A DNA stretch of 64,000 bases from Nitzschia sp. pyKryTriq1 (lineage: Eukaryota > Bacillariophyta > Bacillariophyceae > Bacillariales > Bacillariaceae), in NCBI GenBank assembly GCA_956465555.1, contig OY101121.1:186001-250000 (forward strand), in the 5' to 3' direction. A model generated the notes under the pieces. The model was not told the DNA's origin, made no database searches, and worked only from the letters and a program-made list of their open reading frames with translations. Position 1 is the first letter of the stretch, and every line of letters starts with the position of its first letter. Both the position numbers and the translations under genes were made by a program. Shown piece after piece: positions 9,736 through 19,817 of this stretch.

Positions 9736-12700
9736 ATGACTGCTGAAATCATCCAAGGTCCTCATCGCGACCCCGAGCAATCCAAATCTGATGGAGGATC
9801 CGAATCAAATGATTCATCACCGACGCCTTCCTTGGAGGAGGAGGATGATGACCGGATGGTCAGCAGCAATGAAGCTGCCGGTATTACTTGTAGCGAAGAC
9901 GACCAGAGGAATGTGATACCGGTACAAGTACGACCGAATACCAATATTACACACAACAACATGCCGATGCCGGTGGTAGTCCAGCAAGGCCATCATTCTT
10001 CTTCCAATGCAAATGCCATGCACACGCATTATTCTGCTGCTTGGGATGTTCCACCCCTCGTGGCGTCGCCGTACACGCACAGCACTACTGGCACTGGTAC
10101 TGGTACTGGTACTGGTACTGGTACTACTGGTATTACTGGTACTGCGCCCTCCGATGGACGGCCCTTTTGGAAGACAAGAAAGTGCCGTCCCGTCACACCA
10201 CAACACATGGCAAGCATTCTACTGTTGTCGGATATTCCTTATCCTGAAGACGACAGGAACAATAATAATAATAATGCCACTAATGGCAGCACTGGTGGAG
10301 TGGCCGAAGGAGACTTGGAGGGTCCTAGTAGCAGCAGTATCAGCATCACGATTCTGAACGAGGACGACGAAGAGGATGAAGATGGCGTTGTTGGAACTAC
10401 TGGAAATACTACGACAAATGCTATGGACGCCAGGGATGGGGCGACAAATAAGATACACAATCCACCACTACCGGTGCCGACATCGACCACCAAGGTGGCA
10501 TCCTCGACGACCTGTTCCTGTCCGCCCTTGTTGTGGAATCAGGAATTCTTGATGGTGGCGTTGGTCACCGGGGAAATTCGAGTATATGGAAATCTTCTGG
10601 GGACGGTGCTGCTGCGAGGAGATGACCCCTCGAAAGAGATCCACAACAACATGATGAGGAGGATGGCCGACGACGACGAAGACGACTCCTCATCACAGCA
10701 ACCGACACCTTCTGCGCCATTCCCCACCAACAACAGCAACAACAACAGCTCCCCGACTGGTCTGCTTGCTAACGTGGCGCCTCTGGCAGCCACTCCACCC
10801 ACCATTCTCGCTCCCCTAGCCACATTGATACTACCTTCCGATTCTTTTATTGTGCAAATCATTCCCGGCTTGCCGCAAAAAGTTGACAAGACGCATGCCA
10901 AACGGGAAGAAGAAGAACAAGAACAAGAGGTGTCGTCTTTTATTGCTCTGTCCGTGGAAGGTCACGTCTATCAATTTCGATTTCTGGTGGAGAAAACAGC
11001 ACAAGATTCCTCATCGTACTCGTACGAATACGAGTACACCCTAGAACTGGAGCATTCTTGGAAGACTGGATCATTGGGGGCTACGTGCATGACGGTGGCA
11101 GCAGCAACTCCTCCCATCAACCCTCCAACGAATATTGTTGGTACAAGTACTAAACAAGGAGAAACACCATCCTCCACTCCATCCTCATCCAAAACCAAAC
11201 AACCACAACATCCCGAGACGCTTCTTTTGATTGGATATACATCCGGTTCTATCGAGTGTTGGAAGCTTTTAGTCTCTCCTACAAGTACGAATACTGCAAG
11301 TACGTCACAACCATCATCATCGTCCCGAACAACCGCACGAATGGCTCCGCCTCGGACACGTCGACGACCACATTGTTTGTGGAAAGGCTTGGTCGAGGAG
11401 CCATATTCTGTCATGTCCCTGCAAGTCTTGCTTCCCCCACCGCCGCCACCACCCCCACCACCACCATCTGCTAATGCCAAAGTTCATCAGCAAACCACCA
11501 CGGAAACAACAACTTTCACCACAGAGAATAGGCAGGATGACCCTCTTGTATTGATCAGCACGCTTCAGACGCCAGTAGGCGAGGAACCACCCATCCTTCA
11601 AGCATTCGATTTAGGCGCTATCTGTTCCCGAGCCACCAACGGTGCCACCGTTCGGCAGACACGAGATGATGCCCCCAATAATAATAATACTGGTGCTGCT
11701 GCTGCTGCATCCAGCGATAATCTTCCATTGGTATCCTTTCGAATACTCCCCGATCCGGCCATGGGTCTTATCGAGCCTACCAACACTACATCATCGAACA
11801 AAAATATGATTCCCTTGTTGCCACCAGATAATGATGATGATGACCATGAGGACAGCAGAAGCAGCGGCAGCAAAACTCCTCGTCTTCCCTACCCTGCTTC
11901 GACCACCCCCAACAAATTGAATTCCATTTTCGTTCCGAGTCAAGGCGCGAATCGTGCAATACCTCTTCATCAAGGCCGGGCTTGTGGAATTTGCTTGGCC
12001 AACGGTACGGTTGGCATTGTATCCCCGGGGTGGGGAATTTCCTGTGACGCCCATCAACTCTTATTGTCGTATCCAGCCATTGGAATGGGACAAATTGTTC
12101 TTTGGAACAACAACGAAAAGGACGAGGAAGAGGAAAGAAAGAATCAGGAGTACCTTGTATGTTGTCTTCGTGCGGGAACGTGCTATCTGATTCCAATCGG
12201 CGATGACCATGAGGAAGATGATGAGCGGCCACAAGCAACGATTACCACCATTGGGTATCCGCATGATGTGGACGCCGATACCACGAGCGTCTACGTTCAA
12301 GAATTCACGGCCGGTTCCTTAAAGACAACCGCCAGTAGCAGCAGAAGCAGCAGCAGCAGCACTGATGACAGTAACCCAACGACCGTACCAGTGCTAATCT
12401 ATGTCTTGCCTGGTGGTGTCATTGAAATCTACTCCTGCCAGCTGCTACCCCCCTCTATAAATGAGCCTGCACCACCATCGATAGAGGACCAGGTTTTACA
12501 GGAAATGATTCAACAAGGTTGTTTCCAAATGACCCTGCAAGTACTAAAACAAAAGCAAGAACCACAATCCGAAGAGACAGGCCTTGAAATCGACGAAAGC
12601 AACGCGGGGCAAAAAGAATTATGGGATCGAGCCAAAAAAGAGGTCGATTCTTGTTCCACTTCCGCTGAAAGCAGCCTCTTGACGATGTCGTCACCACTGG

Positions 12701-12762
12701 AGAGTCTGAAAAAGATGCCAGCATTTCGGAGTCTTTTGCTGGATTTGGCTTCCACAGCATGA
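9736..12762 (+). CDS. Large low-complexity protein with degenerate beta-propeller repeats (1008 aa)
   Basis: Single open frame from ATG 9736. Ordered blocks are separated by Ser, Thr, Asn, Asp and Pro runs (one 14-residue proline-rich run near residue 565). The ordered blocks read like WD40-type blades: FLMVALVTGEIRVYGNLLGTVL (about 273), SSFIALSVEGHVYQFRFLVE (about 403), LLLIGYTSGSIECWKLLV (about 496), RACGICLANGTVGIVSPGW (about 750), YLVCCLRAGTCYLIPIG and VLIYVLPGGVIEIYSCQLL (about 890). The end is helical (QVLQEMIQQGCFQMTLQVLK). Such proteins are mostly scaffolds. I do not recognise the orthologue. There is no signal peptide. It is convergent with the cyclase gene, 71 bp apart. Confidence 0.7.
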   Translation: MTAEIIQGPHRDPEQSKSDGGSESNDSSPTPSLEEEDDDRMVSSNEAAGITCSEDDQRNVIPVQVRPNTNITHNNMPMPVVVQQGHHSSSNANAMHTHYSAAWDVPPLVASPYTHSTTGTGTGTGTGTGTTGITGTAPSDGRPFWKTRKCRPVTPQHMASILLLSDIPYPEDDRNNNNNNATNGSTGGVAEGDLEGPSSSSISITILNEDDEEDEDGVVGTTGNTTTNAMDARDGATNKIHNPPLPVPTSTTKVASSTTCSCPPLLWNQEFLMVALVTGEIRVYGNLLGTVLLRGDDPSKEIHNNMMRRMADDDEDDSSSQQPTPSAPFPTNNSNNNSSPTGLLANVAPLAATPPTILAPLATLILPSDSFIVQIIPGLPQKVDKTHAKREEEEQEQEVSSFIALSVEGHVYQFRFLVEKTAQDSSSYSYEYEYTLELEHSWKTGSLGATCMTVAAATPPINPPTNIVGTSTKQGETPSSTPSSSKTKQPQHPETLLLIGYTSGSIECWKLLVSPTSTNTASTSQPSSSSRTTARMAPPRTRRRPHCLWKGLVEEPYSVMSLQVLLPPPPPPPPPPPSANAKVHQQTTTETTTFTTENRQDDPLVLISTLQTPVGEEPPILQAFDLGAICSRATNGATVRQTRDDAPNNNNTGAAAAASSDNLPLVSFRILPDPAMGLIEPTNTTSSNKNMIPLLPPDNDDDDHEDSRSSGSKTPRLPYPASTTPNKLNSIFVPSQGANRAIPLHQGRACGICLANGTVGIVSPGWGISCDAHQLLLSYPAIGMGQIVLWNNNEKDEEEERKNQEYLVCCLRAGTCYLIPIGDDHEEDDERPQATITTIGYPHDVDADTTSVYVQEFTAGSLKTTASSSRSSSSSTDDSNPTTVPVLIYVLPGGVIEIYSCQLLPPSINEPAPPSIEDQVLQEMIQQGCFQMTLQVLKQKQEPQSEETGLEIDESNAGQKELWDRAKKEVDSCSTSAESSLLTMSSPLESLKKMPAFRSLLLDLASTA

Positions 12763-12833
12763 ACATCTCAATAAAAGTGTTTGTCTATTTTGTTTATTGG
12801 TTTGTTACTGGGCAACTCTATCACACTACTCTA

Positions 12834-15800
12834 CTAGGGTGATTCGTAGTCCGAGTCTTCAGGTGGAACTTCTTCGCGATTTTGAATCGGCAGAATTACA
12901 CCACCCCATTCATCCTTGGATCCCCATATTCTCTCCAATTCGCTCTTGAGTGGTTCGGTTCTAAAGCGTAACGGCTTGAAGACAAAGGCATTCGCACCCG
13001 AGTCGTCAAACATCTGCTCGACATCGTTGGCCGACATGCCACAAATCTTGCTTCGCACACCCAGTCTTCGCAACTCGGCAACGGCTTCCGGTCCAATAAG
13101 CTTGGATCCGTCTGTCCCCATGTACATATCTATAAATATGAGATCGAACTCCTTCTCTGCCTTGGCGACACATTCCAAGGCCTCCTCACCGGATCCCGCT
13201 TCTTCAATGGACCATTCTGGGGCAAACCTCTTCACAGAGCGAGTGAACATTTTTCGAAGAATTCTATCATCGTCGACAACCAATACTGACATGACTTGGG
13301 GTAACTCAACAGAGGAGTCGTCCATGTCGGCTAACGATAAAGATGAATCGTTCAGCTTCTTTTTGATAGCCTTCAATCGCTGTCGTGTTGGCTGAGGAAG
13401 AGATGAAGTTCTCACAACAGGCACAGAAGACATGGAACCGCGGCGTTTGGACGGTGAAGAAGATTGAGCACCCTCACGTTGCATGTGGCGCAATGACTCG
13501 ACGATTCCCGAGATAATACCTTTCCCGGTAAGCGCCCACTCTCTGCGGTTCTGTTCCGCATAGTTTAGATATTCATCACTCGATACGCCAAAGACTCCAC
13601 AATCGGCAAGCCTTTTGGCCAAAGGAATAATGTAATTATCAAAAAATTCCAACTCTCCTTGGTACCAGTCCTCAGACGGATCATTGTCACGGCCTTCTAG
13701 ATACGCCTTGTACCTTTCCTCGAACAAACGGCCATTCCATTTCTGTCGCAGAAGCAACACGACAAAGGTGTCGAGTGAGTTTTTAATTGACATTAGGGAG
13801 GAAAACTCCACCAGAATATGTCGAGGTACTTACTCGGTAGATGTGCCAGTGTTGCATTGTATGAGAAACGTCCGACACTTGAATGACGTGCTCCATGACA
13901 ATGGTCGCCTTGCGGCCGACCAAATCTTCCAAATCTTCGTCGCTAGAAGAATCAGAAAACACCTTTTCCCATCGTTCTTTCCGACCCATGACAAGTTCCT
14001 GGTCCATAATATCCGTCGCCATAACAGTATTGACCATCAGTTGACGGAAGCGCCTAAAGTCGTCTTGCGTGGTATAGATGGTAGAACGAAGATTGGCGAA
14101 TCGTTCTTCCATGAGCAGATTCCAGGCCAGATTGATCGAGTGTTGCTCGGCTGGACTTCTGCCGTTGAACTGTACCGCGAGGGGACTCTTTTCCTTGTTC
14201 AGTTGCGAATTGTGAACTCCGGGGTGATCGACATCATGAACAAGAGCGGACAATGCCACCGTGAACTGAGCAAGTGGATCAGACGAAATACCGTAGGTCT
14301 TTTGGTGCAAAGTATACCCATCGTCACTCTCTGATTTCTTTCCATCTCTTCTGGGTACGATCCGTGAAAAAAGTTTTACAACGCTCATTGCTACATGACT
14401 GGAATAATAGAGAGAGAGAGAGAGAGAGAGCGATACTTTGGGTGAGAGAGGAGACAAATGGCGGCTTCGTCCTCCTGATTGGATGCTAGTATCGCAACGT
14501 ACCCAGCATGTTCAAAACTATGAAAAGGGGTGGACGAATATGCTTGCGCAATGGATAGTACATAGTCGTGCAATTCGGATAAAATCATGTCATCGAGCTC
14601 GTAGTCATCATCACATCCAGTCTCCCCATTTTGAGCGTACCAATAAGAATCTTTCAAATCGGGCATCGTAACCGTTTCTTGAATTTCATCTCTTGGACAC
14701 ACGGCGTTGTTCTGCTTCAATAGCTGTTTCCCTAGGAGGTCCAAGGCTTCGTCTTCTCGGGCCAGCAATCCTGACTGACCATCATCATTATCATCATCAT
14801 CATCATTGGCGAGTACCGGTAGTAATAGTCTCGCCCGTTTCACCTCTTTTAAGAGATTTGCCAACTCCATGGTAATCCAATCAACTAGCCTCAAATGTTT
14901 CTCTGGTAAACAAACCGAAATTGTCCTAGTATGCATTCGATCTTTGCTGACCACTGATTCAGCAGAGCTTTGGCTCATGATTGAGAGCAACGAGTTTCTT
15001 CTTTCCTCCCTGGTGGTCTGTAGCCAGTATGTCTTCAGTTCACCTTTGCCTGTTAGTATTATACACACCACGCACCGCAACACCGACAGTCAAACGTATT
15101 AGAAATAAGAGTAAGTAAGGCAGTCATGGTCCTCATCAATGCAAGAAGTTCATTAAGTTCATGATTCATTCATACCTTTGGCAGTGACTTTGTCTTCTCT
15201 AGGTACCAACCAGTGATGCTTTCCGGCCGAGAATATATAGGCCGCCGCCTCGCTCGAAATGTGAATTTTTCCTGCCTTTCCAGTAGATTCCAGACGCGAA
15301 GTAGCGTTCATGGTATCTCCAAACAATTGAAATCTAGCCCGGTCACCTCGTAACACTCCTGCTGTCACTGGACCACTGTGTATCTGTAGCACGCCGTACA
15401 AAAGACTGTGAGTTGACTCTGCCGATGATTGTTCATTCACCGCCCACCCATCACACACCACACACACACACTCCTCTTTACGATTACTACCGCGGTATTA
15501 CTTACTCCGGTCCGCATCGCCAAATCTGCCGTATCCGGGCCCAGTGTCTTTTCGAGTTCCTTGAGCAAGACTGTGAGTCTCGATCGGCAGTGAGAAGCAA
15601 ATCGGCACATGACCAAGGCATGATCCTTTCGTTTGACGGGAAGCCCCGCGACTGCGACATAGCAGTCCCCAATCGTTTCGACTTTAAAGACACCCAGCTG
15701 CCTTGCAATATTGTCAAATTCAAAATAAATCGCCTCCAGTAACATAAACACCGCCACGGGCTCCCTCATACTCGACCAAGCTGTGAAACCCACCAAATCC

Positions 15801-16825
15801 CCAAACATGATGGTCGCTTCTGGAAAAAGGTCGGCAATAATGTTATTCCTGTTGTTGTTGCTGTTGTTCTTGTTCTTCGTGGATGATGATGACACCACGA
15901 CCTCGTGCTGTCTCTCACTTTCCGCCAGAAAATCTCTCATTTGAGATGATGATGATGATGATGATGACGGCGCCCCCCGAGTATTATTCGTAGTGTCTCG
16001 TTTTGTAGTATTGCCATTTTTCAAGCTCTTGTGCTCGTTGTACTGGTTGTGGTTGTGTTTTGGTTCGTCGTCGTCCTCGTCTTGTTGGTCTTGCATTAGT
16101 GATAGTAGCCGTTGATGGACATCTTCGGGGAACAACGAAGTTACCAATGCGTGCGAACGTTCCGTGACTTGTAACAGCCGGATGTGTCGATCTTGTACCA
16201 ATTGATCATAGCGGCGAAACAAATAGTAGGGAAGCAACATGCTGGTCGCATAGCCTACAAGCACCAAAAAAACTAGTACGGAAGACCGCCAAGGCCTTTC
16301 GGTCTCGGAATGATTGATGAAATGATGATCATGATGATCATGATCATGATTCTTCAACGCCGCAAGTAAGAGTGCCACCAAGTAGTAGAACCCTGCACCG
16401 ATTCCAGCGGAACTCAACACGAAGGAAGCGAGAATGGATTCTTGGAGACGCTGCAGCTGAGCGCTTTCCGTGTTGTGGTGAGTATAGGCATCATCCTGCT
16501 TGTTCTTGGTGATATTCTTGATCCTCGCTGATGCTGATGCTGATGCTGTTGTTGTGGCGCCAGTAGCAGTAGCATCATTGATCGGCAGTTTCAGAAGTCT
16601 GGAGGATGGGCCATTATTATTCGTGCGGTTTGAATGTAGTACATTGGACCTTTCCGGTTCTGCCAAACTGTCGCCGATGCCGGACAACGAATCATCATCA
16701 TCAGCATCGGCCTCCCAGGTTTCAGTTTCTGCATCCCCATCATCATCATCAGTGATGATGATGGAAGAGGAATGGTGCTGCGTGATGTGAAGATGCGTAT
16801 TAGAGGTCGTCCATGGTCGTTTGAA

Positions 16826-16886
<61 letters not shown>

Positions 16887-16887
16887 G

Positions 16888-16932
<45 letters not shown>

Positions 16933-16936
16933 CCAT
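12834..16936 (-). CDS. Membrane class III nucleotide cyclase - phosphodiesterase - receiver domain fusion (1219 aa, five exons)
   Basis: Exons 16936-15506, 15383-15176, 15049-14503, 14398-13834 and 13742-12834; introns of 122, 126, 104 and 91 bp all have GT…AG ends and keep the frame. Order: Ser/Asn-repeat N-terminus; two membrane segments (about residues 170-195 and 215-240); class III cyclase (about 370-546) with metal motif MFGDLVGFTAWSS, KVETIGDCYVAVAG and FGDTMNATSRLES; PDEase_I domain (about 690-1000) with FHSFEHAGHVAMSVVKL and HDVDHPGVHN; Ser-rich linker; response-regulator receiver (about 1067-1189) with acidic pocket VVDDDR, phospho-acceptor Asp about 1122 (FIDMY), CGMSAND and FKPLR. 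The protein could make and break a cyclic nucleotide, with receiver control. The Glu in VETIGD favours GTP as substrate. Cyclase-PDE pairs are known in diatoms; the receiver tail is the odd part. Confidence 0.92.
15506..16936 (-). other. Exon 1 of the cyclase-PDE-receiver gene
   Basis: Codes the Ser/Asn tract (from a GCTGTT-type repeat at about 16826-16930), both membrane segments and most of the cyclase domain. It ends at a GTAAGT donor after RTG; the next exon resumes with IHSGPVTAGV, as in the family. Confidence 0.85.
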
Positions 16937-17800
16937 CTTACTTGGTGGTTATGCTGTTGGAGTATTAATGAAAAGGAAAAGGCGCGAAATAATAATCATC
17001 ATCCATCATCGCTCATGCATAATATCGCGGAAGAAGAAAATATTACGTATCATACCGCTAATAAATGTAATGGGTACGAAATTGCATCCAGTAAATCCGG
17101 ATATTATTTCTTGTTTGTCCGAAGAAACGGACTTTAAATTTTTCGGAGTTTCCATCGTTCGCCGAGTGGGTCCCAAGGCATATATAAAAAGTCGGACCAA
17201 CGACCAACAACAGTCAGTCAGTCAGTCGGCCGCTTTTACGAAAAAGTCATTCATATTCCGGGTTTTTCTGATTTTTTTCCACAAAACACGCTGCAACAAC
17301 CACAACAAAAGGCATAACAAAACACAAAACACAAAACATCATCAGCGACCGCATAATAAAACAACCATCATACGAGGAAAGCTCATATGACTGTGGTGTG
17401 TGAATCATCATCTTACGACTATTGAATTGTAATATCCTTGACACACGTTAAGGTACACTGATAGTATACAGAGAGTACAGTATTACCAGTACCGGTACCG
17501 TACTCGTATCTACTATCGGTAGTAGATTAGATACAGAAGAGGCCTCTCGAAGGTATGTCAAGAGTATCCATACTTTTTTGACAAACAGCATATGTATACC
17601 ATACGTAATACCATCACGGGGAATAAACCGAGAACAACCAAACCATACCCGTACTTCGTACAGTCATAGTTTACTTGCTACATTATACAGTACATACGAA
17701 GCGGCATAATGCGAATGGTGCAACTAACTAACTATACAAAGTGAAGTGTACAATCAATACACACATACAAAGAGAAAGAAACATCATCATCATCATCGTC
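16937..17800. promoter_or_regulatory. Divergent intergenic region, cyclase gene / GT17 copy 1
   Basis: About 860 bp between divergent start codons. It holds a (CAGT)n tract near 17211-17228, a run of AACACAAAAC repeats near 17280-17340 and a CCAGTACCGGTACCGTACTCG cluster near 17480. No protein-like frame was seen. Confidence 0.4.
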
Positions 17801-19753
17801 ATGGCAGCAGCGTTCTTATTCCGCGGACCATCACGACGAGGCGGCAGAAGCAGCCGAGATAAAATTGGTTGGGCTCTTTTGATCATACTTCTCGTTCCTT
17901 TGCTGGTTCAAATGTGGAATGGGATGAGTCAAGTGCACCGTCAGATCGATTTTATGACACATTGGGAAGAAGAACAGGCAGATCGACCCAAAAATCATGA
18001 AAATATTAATATTAATGCAACCATCCGCAGCGTGCGAGATGATAGTGCACATACGAATGCTGACCATCACCGTCAGGACAACAAGAAGATCGAGTCGTCG
18101 TCGTCCTCTGCTGGTGCTATGAGGAGCCGCCCCCGTTTCGATGACGAAGCAGCAGCAACAGCAGCAGCAGCAGCTCGACCCAAGGAACAACCAGCGCCAT
18201 GGCCAGTGATAGGACATGATATGCGTAATACCGATACTGGGATCATCAGTAACGTATCGATGACAATAATACCGGAACGTCCTAACAGTCCTGATAGTAC
18301 TATTACAGGTAATACAGCAGCTGCGCCAGAAGTGCCAGTGGTGCTGCTGGTTGACAACTTCTTTTTGCACCAGGTCGAACAGCTGGATGGTATGAAAGAA
18401 TCCTTACGGCTCTTGTTGGGTGCAGCCACTGCGGCTGGACGCCGAGAAGAGGACATGCCACAGGATCAGCACCTTGACGAAGAAGAGGAAAACAAGGCAC
18501 GATGTAAACGGTATGGATTTACATTATCCTCCCCCTTGAAGCGGCGACGCATTTTCTGGGGAAGTCTCATTGCAGATGATAGTTGGCACGTCTTGGGTCT
18601 CGCCAGTATGGAGTATTATGGGTTGTTTGATACGATCGCTTTTGTGGAAAGTAACACGACGCAAAGTTTGTTTCCTCGCTCTCTACGATTTCCTCCTGGA
18701 TCGGCCCGCAAGGCACTCTTGACAAGTCCATTACTCTGGGGAAATACCACGAGGGTGCATGTCGACTATTTTTGGGATGACGAGAATTCTTCCAAGGTGT
18801 ATCACAAAATGGAACTGGCACGAGAGAATGATCAGCGCAATTATATCTTTCAACGATGGAAAAAGAATGGAATGACCGAGAACGATATTGGATTCCTATC
18901 AGATACTGATGAGATTGCCAATCGAGACTTTTTAAAGGCTCTCCAAGTATGCAATGTGCCAGAATTCTTTCCAGCCGCAGAAGAAAGCAGAGGAAATACT
19001 CCATCATCGTCGTCTCTCACACCCGCCCGACCACATGATTGCTTGTCGCCAAAGGTTGGATCATCGAGCATCGTCTTTGAAGGGAGTCCGAAATGTATGC
19101 AAGTACCAAGAAGATGGTATCATCCCGAATTCCTAATTGGAGCTTGCATTCAAGGTATTGGAAATGATACGCTGCGAGACGTGAGTGCTCGTAAGATCAA
19201 ATCGGCAGCCTACCAACGAGTATTCGCGTGGAGGAACCATCATGTTCGACACATTCCGTGGGTTAGTAGTAGTACTACGAATGGTACGACGAATACAACA
19301 ACAACAACAACAACAACGGTTCCACTGGGCCCCTTGTGGGATGCCACCGATATGCGCATGATGGCGGCAGGGGGTCGACGAGCCGAGGGAATTCAGAATG
19401 GCGCGCGTCTTATACCGACTGGTTATCATTTTCACAACTTTTTTGATTCTCTTTCCACCTTGAGAAACAAATATTTCACCTATGGTCATCGGAAAAAAGC
19501 CGCCATGGAAGTGCCTCTGAGCGCCATTCATCCGAATGATGTGGGTTTCATGGTGACGTGTTTGACTGGTCGTAGTCAGCCGAACACTACCACCAGCAAA
19601 TGGCGTCAACCGAAACCATCCGACTGGGATGTGCTGGATCCAGTGTATGCTACCCCTGTGGCATTTCAAAAGGTACCCAACTATGTCGCGTTGCGGCATA
19701 AAGAATTTCAGGACGAATTGGCGGCCGATGAGCTACTGCACCCCCCGCACTAG
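17801..19753 (+). CDS. GT17-family glycosyltransferase, copy 1 (650 aa)
   Basis: I start at ATG 17801 (MAAAFLFRG); the frame is open further upstream only with a GTG. Type II layout: short basic tail, membrane anchor at about 20-42 (ALLIILLVPLLVQMW), low-complexity stem to about 190, then the catalytic part. The motif string RRRIFWGSLIADDSWHVLGLA, DTIAFVESNTTQS, ARENDQRNYIF and IGFLSDTDEI fits family GT17 (beta-1,4-mannosyl-glycoprotein N-acetylglucosaminyltransferase type); DTD is the probable metal/sugar-nucleotide site. GT17 enzymes add bisecting GlcNAc to N-glycans in the Golgi; the product in diatoms is not known to me. The stop lies 65 bp from the end of the convergent TPR gene. Copy 2 is a close relative. 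Confidence 0.85.
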   Translation: MAAAFLFRGPSRRGGRSSRDKIGWALLIILLVPLLVQMWNGMSQVHRQIDFMTHWEEEQADRPKNHENININATIRSVRDDSAHTNADHHRQDNKKIESSSSSAGAMRSRPRFDDEAAATAAAAARPKEQPAPWPVIGHDMRNTDTGIISNVSMTIIPERPNSPDSTITGNTAAAPEVPVVLLVDNFFLHQVEQLDGMKESLRLLLGAATAAGRREEDMPQDQHLDEEEENKARCKRYGFTLSSPLKRRRIFWGSLIADDSWHVLGLASMEYYGLFDTIAFVESNTTQSLFPRSLRFPPGSARKALLTSPLLWGNTTRVHVDYFWDDENSSKVYHKMELARENDQRNYIFQRWKKNGMTENDIGFLSDTDEIANRDFLKALQVCNVPEFFPAAEESRGNTPSSSSLTPARPHDCLSPKVGSSSIVFEGSPKCMQVPRRWYHPEFLIGACIQGIGNDTLRDVSARKIKSAAYQRVFAWRNHHVRHIPWVSSSTTNGTTNTTTTTTTTVPLGPLWDATDMRMMAAGGRRAEGIQNGARLIPTGYHFHNFFDSLSTLRNKYFTYGHRKKAAMEVPLSAIHPNDVGFMVTCLTGRSQPNTTTSKWRQPKPSDWDVLDPVYATPVAFQKVPNYVALRHKEFQDELAADELLHPPH

Positions 19754-19817
19754 CTAGTAGAAATAAATGCGACGGCATGAAAAAGTCTTTCGTTGCAAAG
19801 AAAGCAAACAGGGTTGG

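Noticed and set aside
14391-14480. Reading through the 3' end of cyclase exon 3 into LASNQEDEAAICLL
   Set aside because: A GTACGT donor at 14502 and acceptor at 14399 give FHSFEHAGHVAMSVV, the conserved PDE string; the read-through breaks it.
17741-17800. Upstream extension of GT17 copy 1
   Set aside because: It would start at GTG; ATG 17801 gives a normal membrane-anchor start.
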